NCBI GenBank assembly: GCA_903632075.3
Contig: CAHIKZ030002035.1
Location: 1,188,501-1,252,500, forward strand
Direction of reading: 5' to 3'
From: Acanthosepion pharaonis
Lineage: Eukaryota > Mollusca > Cephalopoda > Sepiida > Sepiidae
Length of the DNA: 64,000 nt
In this document: positions 56,451 through 64,000 of the stretch, one piece after another
Position numbering within the stretch: position 1 is the first letter of the stretch
Layout of the letters: each line of letters opens with the position of its first letter
Translations under genes and position numbers: made by a program
Notes under the pieces: model-generated
What the model was told of the DNA's origin: nothing
Databases searched by the model: none
Seen by the model: only the letters and a program-made list of their open reading frames with translations

Positions 56451-56534
56451 AATATACGGTAGAATTTTCTTATAATAAAGCCAAAAAGGATCCAAAATAA
56501 GGCCTCAAAAACGAAATATCATCTAATCATTATA

Positions 56535-57273
56535 GAGAATCATTTTTGTCCTCCATCAGCATGACTGATTCTAACCTCCAAGAGAGAAACTCATTTCATC
56601 TTCAATTGCTATAAGTATGTTTCTAAAAAAAGTTACTTCACGCTATCGCGACAGACAATTTTTCTCATCGGAATCCATCTTGCACGTTTATAAATCTACC
56701 ATTCGCTCGTGTTTTGAATATTGCTGCCATATCTGGACTGAACCTCCGGCTATATATCTCGAGATCTCCAAAAAATATCCAAAGAAGGGTCCGTAATGTT
56801 ACCAGGCCTGACCCAACCGAAGCAATAGATTCAATATAATCGATGCACTTCGTGTCCATAGAAAAGTTTAGACCAAAAAGAGGCAATGAGTTGCTCTCCT
56901 GGAGGTTAGCATCAGCCATGCTGACTGAACGTCTCACATTCCCACCGCCGTGACGTGACTTCCCTTCGTCTTTTCTTTTAATATTTTCATGTCAGTTAAT
57001 CTAATGTGCTCTCCTCCATGATACATAGACTGCCTCAATTTAAGTGCAATACTAGATTGGCTATTAGGTCTCAACGTTTTACCGTGGACGCAACCGTAGG
57101 TCCTATTTAGTAGTTTCTCTTACCACACTTCTCACCTGTGGGACTCTCTTCCGTACGATCTTCAAAAATGTAAATGCATCGTCGATTGGCATCTTCTGCA
57201 TTCCTTAATTTTGTTTTTTATAGTCCTTTCTCCACCCTGTCTTAGTCGCATTAACGCCTTTCTTGGGATGAAA

Positions 57274-57275
<2 letters not shown>
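56535..57275 (+). pseudogene. Jockey/CR1-like LINE fragments, partly inverted
   Basis: Plus: SMTDSNLQERNSFHL, then KSTIRSCFEYCCHIWTEPPA with YLEISKKYPKK, later KCNTRLAIRSQRF and a 3' UTR ending CTTGGGATGAAATGATATA. Minus (56830-56937): VSMADANLQESNSLPLFGLN. The same LINE segment is present in both orientations 300 bp apart. Confidence 0.7.

Positions 57276-57311
<36 letters not shown>
57276..57311. repeat. (TA)n tail of the LINE 3' UTR
   Basis: Directly follows GGGATGAAATGATA. Confidence 0.93.
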
Positions 57312-57314
<3 letters not shown>

Positions 57315-57415
57315 GAAATTGTGAGACAAAAAGGGAAAAAAGTTTATTTGTGATAAAATTTGTTTTACAATTTCCTCAATAATGTTCTTGATATATAAAG
57401 ATATATATCGTTATC

Positions 57416-57479
<64 letters not shown>
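57416..57479. repeat. (TA)n microsatellite
   Basis: About 31 TA units. Confidence 0.96.
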
Positions 57480-57482
<3 letters not shown>

Positions 57483-57539
57483 GGCATTAAAGGCAAGAAA
57501 TTTTTTTAATATAGGCCATGATAAATTTTAAAACAAAAA

Positions 57540-57767
57540 CACAAGTCGACCGGTTTCGTCCCTCTCGTAAGAACTGTAAACGGGGAAACAAATTATGAGA
57601 AGAAAGTCTGTCGCGGATGACGTGAAGGAATGGACAGGGAAAAAAATATAATAAAAGTTATAACACCAAAGATGCGAGAGACACAGCATCGCAAGCCCAA
57701 CCAAACAGTCTCGTGTTTACAAAGAGCGGGTCGCCTGGACCTGATGAACAGCGTCTCCAACACCTTA

Positions 57768-57826
<59 letters not shown>

Positions 57827-57985
57827 TAGTATGCTTTCCTTAAGACATGTCTCATTAAATAATTTAGACAAGTTGTGTCTACTTATTTTTAATAAGTTCC
57901 TCTCATAGTTACGGAAAAATTTCTTAGTATCCTTATTAAAGGAAGAAAGAAAATTAACATGTTGATACATATTCATTTTATTCTG
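57540..57985 (-). pseudogene. Penelope-like element fragment with internal (TA)n
   Basis: Minus-strand frame FLSSFNKDTKKFFRNYERNLLK, LSKLFNETCLKES, a TA tract (57771-57822), then non-coding sequence ending CTTACGAGAGGGACGAAACC (a hammerhead-like remnant). Assignment to Penelope-like elements rests on this remnant and on the CKLCQQEKL motif of the neighbours at 58510 and 59205; it is tentative. Confidence 0.45.
57771..57822. repeat. (TA)n microsatellite
   Basis: Splits the preceding relic. Confidence 0.95.
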
Positions 57986-58224
57986 AGTACTTCAACATCT
58001 GGGTCATGTTTTTTCTAAGACAAAATATTGTTATGTTCATCATTTTTCTAAGATAAAATTCTTGCGTTCATCAGAAAATTACATTTTTACGTGTGAAGTG
58101 AAATACGCTAAGTTTATTTACTATACATTTTTTAATTTTATCATGTAGACGCAAATGCAACCGTTAATGTAGATAACTAAGTTATTGAAATGTCTAAATC
58201 TTTTTTAAAGAAAAACTATTCAAA

Positions 58225-58450
58225 ACTATTAGTTAATCCTAAATATTATTACGTTGGTGCAAAAATAATGATGTAATAATGTCGTTGTTTGAGGTTAAAA
58301 ATACGTCAAAAAACGACATTATTACATCATTATTTTTGCACCAACCTAATAGTTAATTACTATTAGTTAACACTAAATATAATTTTAATTACTATTAGTT
58401 AATCCTAAATATAATTTTAATTACTATTATATTTAATCCTAAATATTTTA
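58225..58450. repeat. ~32-bp minisatellite interrupted by a MITE
   Basis: Units with ATTACTATTAGTTAATCCTA and AATATAATTTTA; the first copy is cut off by the insertion at 58249-58350. Confidence 0.75.
58249..58350. mobile_element. Palindromic mariner-type MITE, ~100 bp
   Basis: TTGGTGCAAAAATAATGATG plus 16 further bases is mirrored exactly at the other end, with a ~25-bp loop. The terminal GTTGGTGCAAAA resembles mariner MITEs such as MADE1. TA dinucleotides flank both ends. Confidence 0.88.
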
Positions 58451-58509
58451 AACTATCTGCTGTAAACATTTTAAAACATTTGTGTAGTACTGATAATTAA
58501 TTTTATTGT

Positions 58510-58800
58510 TTTGTTGGTTTCAATTTTTAATATAGATATAGAGAGGAACTTATTAAAATCAGTAGACAAGACTTGTCTAAATTATTTAATGAGACATGTC
58601 TTTAAATATATATATATATATATATGCAAGCGTTGCCAACAAGAAAAATTAGCTATAATAGCATTTCCAGACCCCAAATCTTTTAAACCAGAGATTGGAA
58701 ATTATGATCTGTTGAATACATACTAAAAAGTTTCTTTTAAGTTCATTTGAAGTTGGATAAAAATAACGTATGCATATTTCATTTCATCCACAAACGATAC
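58510..58800 (+). pseudogene. Penelope-like fragment, copy A
   Basis: Reads IERNLLKSVDKTCLNYLMRH, a TA tract, CKRCQQEKLAIIAFPDPKSF, PEIGNYDLLNTY and a stop. The first half is an inverted match to 57838-57903. The Cys-x2-Cys segment is retained. Confidence 0.5.
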
Positions 58801-59156
58801 ATTTTCAATACAATTGATTTCTCATTCTTCTCCGCCTCCTCCTCTTTTTCCTCACCTTCTACCACGCCTCACATCGTGCTCTTATTTGTTTATTTATTTA
58901 TTTTTGGCCTTCGTTGAGTGTTGACGTTGTGATGCGTTTTTACTCTGCCTAGATGGTCTAGGCGTTGAATACATTAATTTACTGCGTCGATGGGAGGTTT
59001 GCCTTTTGGCCATTTTTTTCCCTTTCCTTTTTTATCTTTCCTTGAACGGGATTATTTTTCTTGTCTAATGTTTTAAGTCTATTGGCAAGTGGACTGTATG
59101 TCGCAGCAACATTATTGGGTTTTATACATACATAAATATGTATGTATGTAGAAAAC

Positions 59157-59157
<1 letters not shown>

Positions 59158-59207
<50 letters not shown>
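59158..59207. repeat. (TA)n-(TG)n microsatellite
   Basis: Short TA then about 20 TG units, immediately before copy B. Confidence 0.95.
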
Positions 59208-59208
<1 letters not shown>

Positions 59209-59412
59209 TGACAACATCTGCAAACTTTGTCAACAAGAAAAATTAACTATAATAACATTTCCAGACGAAAAAACTTTTAAACCAGAGATTGGAAATTATG
59301 ACCTGTTGTATACATACTAAAAAGTTCCTTCTAAGTTCACTTGAAGTGGGATAAAAATAACGTATGCATATTTCATTTCATCCACAACCGATACATTTTC
59401 AATACACTTTAT
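59205..59412 (+). pseudogene. Penelope-like fragment, copy B
   Basis: Reads DNICKLCQQEKLTIITFPDE, KTFKPEIGNYDLLYTY, stop, then ACTAAAAAGTTCCTTCTAAG. About 93 percent identical in DNA to 58616-58800. It ends where the LINE relic starts. Confidence 0.55.
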
Positions 59413-61499
59413 TGTACTAGGATAGATTTTTGAAAATCTTCAAAAGTCCATTACAGTCTGCAGGAATTGCCACCTCAATTTAGAATGCACATTTAGTTTT
59501 TTGCTCCCTAATCACGATGCCTGTGCGATTAGGTTTAATTTTTCTGTATTGTAAAGTGCCATAAAATTGTGACAGGCCCGATCTCTGTAACCGGGTCTGG
59601 GTGGTGTTCATACCAATTTCTTGCAGTTTCCTTACCGTAAAAGTTGAAGATTTTACAATGCTGATATTAACTCAATCTGTCATGCCGCGTTTTGTATTTA
59701 GTGGATGCCAATACCGTTCAACTTGATACAAGAAGATCAACTGTTTCTGGATATTTATCATAGAATCTACAATTTGAACGAACACAATTTTCGGTTTCAG
59801 CTTTTAATTCTGCATTACGTAACCACTGTGGGGTACGTGCTTTGTCTATATCAGCTTGTTTGGTACGGAAAAAGTATTCAACATTAAGAGGTTTATCTTG
59901 CCATCGATTCTGCATTCGTTACATTGCCATTTCCTTCTTTTTTATGTTCTTTTCTGCTACAGTAGTTGTGTTATGGGTTATTTGCACTTCTTCACCAACG
60001 TGAAATTTCTTTTGAATTGGTTGACTTCGTTTATTACAGAATAAAGTTTCTTATTTCTTCTATATTTTTTGTTACCGATTATCATCCAATCTTCCGTAGA
60101 TTCAAGGTATCCTTGAAGACTGTTGTGGTTTTGTAAGACAGTTCTAGTTGAACTAATCCTCCACCTCCTTCGGGTCTGGACACATACAGACGATCAACAT
60201 CAGCCTTAGGATGATTCATGCGGTGGCAAGTGAGAAGCTTTCTCGTTTTAACATCTATTCGCTAAATGTCAGCCATGTTACAATTAATTGAAACTGTACT
60301 TCGCCACAGGGACAGCCGGAGTGTTTATGACTAATATTATGTCTTATGAATCGAACTTGGTATTTAGCACCAGCCGCACACGCATACCGTAGTATTCTTT
60401 TCTTACCTTTTCTTTCATTTCGTGTATGTTGAATTCCATCTCCTTTGTTGACTCTTACATATTTATAGGCTTGTTCTCCTTCATTTGGGTATGTAGTATT
60501 CCATCTCCTTCACTGATGCCTAAATATTTATAGGCTTGTTCTCCTTCATTTGTGTATGCAGTATTCCATCTCCTTCACTGATGCCCAAATATTTATAGGC
60601 TTCATTTGGGTATGCAGTATTCCATTCCTTCACTGATGCCTAAATATTTATAGGCTTGTTCTCTTCATGCAGTATTCCATCTCCTTCACTGATGCCTAAA
60701 TATTTATAGGCTTGTTCTCCTTCATTTGGGTATGCAGTATTCCATCTCCTTCACTGATGCCTAAATATTTATAGGCTTGTTCTCCTTCATTTGGGTATGC
60801 AGTATTCCATCTCCTTCACTGATGCCTAAATATTTATAGGCTTGTTCTCCTTCATTTGGGTATGCAGTATTCCATCTCCTTCACTGATGACTAAATATTT
60901 ATAGGCTTGTTCTCCTTCATTTGGGTATGCAGTATTCCATCTCCTTCACTGATGCTTCAAATATTTATAGGCTTGTTCTTTCATTTAGGCTTGCAGTATT
61001 CCATCTCCTTCACTGATGACTAAATATTTATAGGCTTGTTCTCCTTCATTTGGGTATGCAGTATTCCATCTCCTTCACTGATGACTAAATATTTATAGGC
61101 TTGTTATCCTTCATTTCGTATTCCATCTCCTTCGTTGACGCCTAGGTATTTATAGGCTTCTTCTTGTTCCAGTTCCCTAATCTTTGTGATAAAATCTAAA
61201 TATATCGAGTGTGTTTCTGTTAATTCTCCCTTTCTTGAATGTTACTTTTGCACATTAATCCAATTCAAATTCCATACCTATATCGTCACTGAAACATTTT
61301 ACAGTATTGAGGAGGCGCTTCAAATCGTTGTCAACTTACGCAAAGAGTTTGGGATCATCCACGTAGATTAGGTGATTGAATGCTTTCTTGTTTAGTTTGT
61401 AACTATAGCTACTGTTCAGCCATAAAGGAGATTAAGAATAGACAAAACAAAAGGGGCGACAGTGAGTCTCCTTGAAAGATTCCTCGTCGGATATCCAAG
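59413..61499 (-). pseudogene. Non-LTR retrotransposon relic: RT to C-terminal domain
   Basis: Minus strand, 5' to 3': RGIFQGDSLSPLLF (about 61454-61487), LIYVDDPKLFA with catalytic YVDD (61354-61365), KIRELEQEEAYKYLGVNEGD, a 65-bp minisatellite, then RKLLTCHRMNHPKADVDRLY, VSRPEGGGGLVQLELSYKTT, DKYPETVDLLVSS and VAIPADCNGLLKIFKNLS. This is the most complete copy of the family at 4636, 17040 and 53979. Multiple frame breaks; both ends truncated. Confidence 0.85.
60431..61155. repeat. 65-bp minisatellite inside the RT frame, about 12 copies
   Basis: CCATCTCCTTCACTGATGCC, TAAATATTTATAGGCTTGTT and CTCCTTCATTTGGGTATGCA recur every ~65 bp. On the minus strand each unit encodes the AYKYLG..EGDGIQHTQMKE segment of the LINE ORF. 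Because 65 is not a multiple of three, the frame shifts at every unit. Middle units are nearly identical; the end units are diverged and look like the ancestral single copy. Confidence 0.93.
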
Positions 61500-61622
61500 C
61501 GATTGAGGATTAATACCTTTCCCAAGGATATTAGCACGTAAGTGACTATAATTGATCCGACGAAATAGAATTCCGATTCCTCAATCCGGGCCGCTATCCA
61601 CTATGCCACTGTGTCTCCTCAA
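61500..61622 (-). mobile_element. SINE head fragment
   Basis: Minus strand: GACACAGTGGCATAGTGGATAGC, then GAGGAATCGGAATTC, CACTTACGTGCTAATATCC and TTGGGAAAGG. Abuts the truncated LINE end. Confidence 0.75.
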
Positions 61623-62320
61623 TAACCGTAATATCTAGCATATAGATATTCTCTAGATCGTGAGAAAGCCATTACCTCGAAAGTGAAACAAGAAATTCAC
61701 GTTATTTAATAATATAACACAGTTTAAGAAATTGCGGAAAAATTGAACAGATTAGGGAAAAAGCAAAAAGGACATTGAAAACGTCAGCAAAATAAAAGTC
61801 AGCTGGCTTTAAGAATGCCATAAAAAGAGATTTTAGAATAATTAAAAGAGTTACGAGCAACAAAAAGGGAGCAGACCAGCAAGGAAATATTAGATGAGGC
61901 TGATTTTGTGGATGTAAACATAGAAACAAAATAAAGAATATTAACATTCCGTTAATAACGTGAGTTATTCGACGCGTCAGCAAAATGTCTTCCCCTAATA
62001 TTTATCAAATTTCAAGTCAAATATTAATTAGTCAAGTAGCATTCTCAATATCTCTGTCAAGTAACGACAAGGTCTATCTGGTTTTAGTCATAATGTTAAA
62101 TAACAGTGTTAGACTTTTATTCATTAGAAGCAGTGTATTTAGCTCAGAGCTCGAATATCCAGGCCAATAGACGAAAACGAAATACTGTTTAAAAAACGGG
62201 ACGTCGACTCAAATATGGGTATCCAATAAAAATAACGTTTAAAGCAATAAAAATGTCTGATTATTAAATAAAAAATCCATTATTTCTTCAGATAATCCCT
62301 TATGTCTTTCTGGCTTTATC
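61623..62320. other. No recognised feature
   Basis: AT-rich, no repeat partner seen in the window. Confidence 0.5.
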
Positions 62321-62331
62321 GCCTTGCTTAG

Positions 62332-62704
62332 TGTTATGGTCCAAGTTCCTTGTACCACGGTGCTGGTCCAAGTTCCTTGTAGCACGGTGATGGTCCAAGT
62401 TCCTTGTACCACGGTGATGGTCCAATGTTAGAACCAATGAAAGAATAACACAAACACAGGTATGGAATACAAAGATATATTACAACAGAAATATAATACA
62501 AAGGAGTAGAAGTATTAGTAATGACTATCAGATTTGGTTAGAGTGAACTATTTGGCCTCGATAAGTATCACTATTCCAATGTCCTTACAATATGCTCTCA
62601 ATTAATCTCTTCTCGTCTTACAATATCCTCATATCTCTTGAGAAGGCGCAGTATTTATAATGTCAGGAATAGTCCATTATTATTATGGGTAAGTTCCCAT
62701 AACA
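62332..62704 (+). mobile_element. Solo LTR, 373 bp, CTTAG target duplication
   Basis: Perfect inverted ends TGTTATGG and CCATAACA. CTTAG flanks both sides (62327-62331, 62705-62709). TATTTATAAT near 62651 may be a TATA box. Three ~31-bp units of GGTCCAAGTTCCTTGTA(C/G)C lie at the 5' end (62338-62424). Joining the flanks restores GCCTTGCTTAGGATGAAATG, which matches uninterrupted sequences at 15726 and 57255. Confidence 0.88.
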
Positions 62705-62709
62705 CTTAG

Positions 62710-63324
62710 GATGAAATGATTAAAGACATACATCCTGGATGACTCTAATGCATATCTGATAAGGAAAAATAGTCGATTTTATGACAACTATCTATATTCC
62801 GTATCAAGAGAGGTTAGAAAAAATTCGACTTTGTTAAACTGTGACATTTTAAGCAGTTAATTGACAAAACAACTAGAAAATCGGGTCCTAAAATGTGTGT
62901 AAAAGTGGTGCTAATCACAAGGTTTTATTGAATTGATATCAATAAAGAAAATCGAACATGATCAACCGATTACATGAAGACCGATTTTTTTTTCAAACAT
63001 TCATGCTGTTCGCGACCGGCCAGAAGGATGGTTTACCGCCTGCATTGCGAAAAGCCCGCTCACAGATTGACGCACCAATGAGGTTGTAAGATGTTTTGGT
63101 CTCGGATTGTAGTCGATGAAGTGGTAGGCCCAAGACGTGTTATAAATGGTGCTGAAATGATAGCTCAGACATATATTGATTATTTTAGGCACGCGTGATA
63201 CAAGATTCCAAACTCTTTCAGAAAGAGTATAAACATACACGCCTCCACCCACATACACACGTAATGGCTTGGAACAAATGTACGTAGCGTGTTTGAGTGA
63301 AATTCAAAGGCAATATTTAAATAT
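62710..63324. other. Unassigned segment
   Basis: An 85-codon minus-strand frame (63001-63258) has no recognisable motif. GTTCGCGACCGGCCAGAAGG at about 63008 is locally GC-rich. Confidence 0.4.
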
Positions 63325-63600
63325 TTGTACATAGACTTATTTAACCATATATATGCCATTTTGTTCCAATGCCTTTTGCCATCTCTGGGGCAGCTTCAGG
63401 ATCTGATCCTCGCAGAATTTGGCATCTTTCTGGATGGGGACCCTTATCTAAGTGATTTTACCGGTTTTTCCAAAGAATTGAAATTCCTTTCATTAAGACA
63501 GCATCGAAATAATTGGTAATCTGAAAATGCGAGGTCAGATGAGTACAGTGAGTGGAGTAGAACATCCCAGCCAAGCTTGACCAATTTCTGTAGAGTCGGC
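63325..63600 (-). pseudogene. mariner-type transposase C-terminal relic
   Basis: Minus strand: LGWDVLLHSLYSSDLAFSDY with QLF after it, then a stop and frame change, then FCEDQILKLPQRWQKALEQN and GIYMVK, stop. YSPDLAPSDYHLF-like and LP.RW.K motifs are typical of mariner transposases. N-terminal HTH and earlier catalytic residues are absent. Confidence 0.75.
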
Positions 63601-63616
63601 AATACAGTAGAATCCC

Positions 63617-63663
63617 TCATATCCGGAATCCCTCATATCTGGATTGCCTCATATCCGGAATTG
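63617..63663. repeat. Three ~16-bp CCTCATATCCGGAAT repeats
   Basis: Three close copies in tandem of a CCTCATATC(C/T)GGAAT/GGATTG word. Confidence 0.75.
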
Positions 63664-63924
63664 ATGCGTATATTTGAACTATTTAGCTGATATGTAACCG
63701 ATTTGAAATTTCTGTTTTTCATCAAATTTACTTTGAATGAGATGACTAACTGATTGGCCAATTTCAGACACTTTTCACCAATCGCTACATTTAATCAATA
63801 CAACTGGGAAGAGTCAGTCAGTTATGTGCTATGCGTGATACACACGTAGGCAATCATATATCTTTCGATACATAACTGACGAGGCAGTTTTTTCCCGCAG
63901 TAGTTTGTCATTTCTTTCTGTCAT

Positions 63925-63990
63925 CCACGAACCCGGTCTGTCCTGCTATTTTACCCATAGCTGGGGAGAGAATAGGTGTATTCCATATAA
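63925..63990 (-). mobile_element. SINE body fragment at window edge
   Basis: CGGTCTGTCCTGCTATTTTA and CCCATAGCTGGGGAGAGA match the plus strand at 22347-22390. Confidence 0.7.
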
Positions 63991-64000
63991 TTGAAGGAAG

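Noticed and set aside
57314..57376. Inverted repeat GAGGAAATTGT/ACAATTTCCTC as a MITE
   Set aside because: Only 11 bp of pairing with a 41-bp loop in AT-rich DNA, and no second copy in the window.
57730..57762. Hammerhead from GGACCTGATGAACAGCGTC
   Set aside because: CTGATGA is present, but no GAAA or stem II partner follows before the TA tract.

Overview
The window looks like intergenic, repeat-saturated DNA from a large animal genome, most likely a cephalopod mollusc of octopus type. This is inferred from long (TA)n, (GAAA)n, (AATG)n and (GATA)n tracts, tRNA- and 5S-derived SINEs, and decayed RTE-like, Jockey/CR1-like and Penelope-like retroelements. I find no convincing host protein-coding gene. 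Nearly all open frames are translated microsatellites or pieces of transposable elements.

Layout. 1-5 kb: retroelement scraps, TA tracts, a GAA tract and a 1.26-kb (GAAA)n array with a higher-order unit. 5-13 kb: tandem LINE 3' ends, a 5S-tRNA dimeric SINE, a GC-richer dispersed repeat, copies of a ~230-bp family (called R1 here), a tRNA-like element, Jockey-type LINE ends and a 677-bp solo LTR. 13-21 kb: hammerhead-like repeat, a 111-bp tandem array, a duplicated AT-rich block and two 357-bp units each carrying a type-II tRNA-like cloverleaf. 21-29 kb: LINE 3' ORF, full SINE, hammerhead-like motif, large CTT, GAAA, AATG and CAAA tracts. 29-36 kb: duplicated blocks, further hammerhead-like motifs, SINE/5S pieces, a perfect-TIR MITE and a DDE transposase fragment. 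36-43 kb: solo LTR, LINE fragments, GAAA tracts. 43-46 kb: a 150-bp satellite between ~240-bp inverted arms. 46-50 kb: 5S-tRNA SINE and 2 kb of GATA repeats. 50-64 kb: LINE ends, R1 copies, an LTR, a mariner-type MITE, Penelope-like pieces, a 2-kb LINE relic with an internal 65-bp minisatellite, a solo LTR with a paralogous empty site, and a mariner relic.

The most interesting signals are several hammerhead-ribozyme-like motifs with paired-position covariation, the inverted-arm/satellite element (arms apparently SINE-derived), the minisatellite expansion inside a reverse-transcriptase reading frame, and recurrent 5S-then-tRNA-head fusions. All family names come from motif recognition by eye; no searches or folding programs were run.
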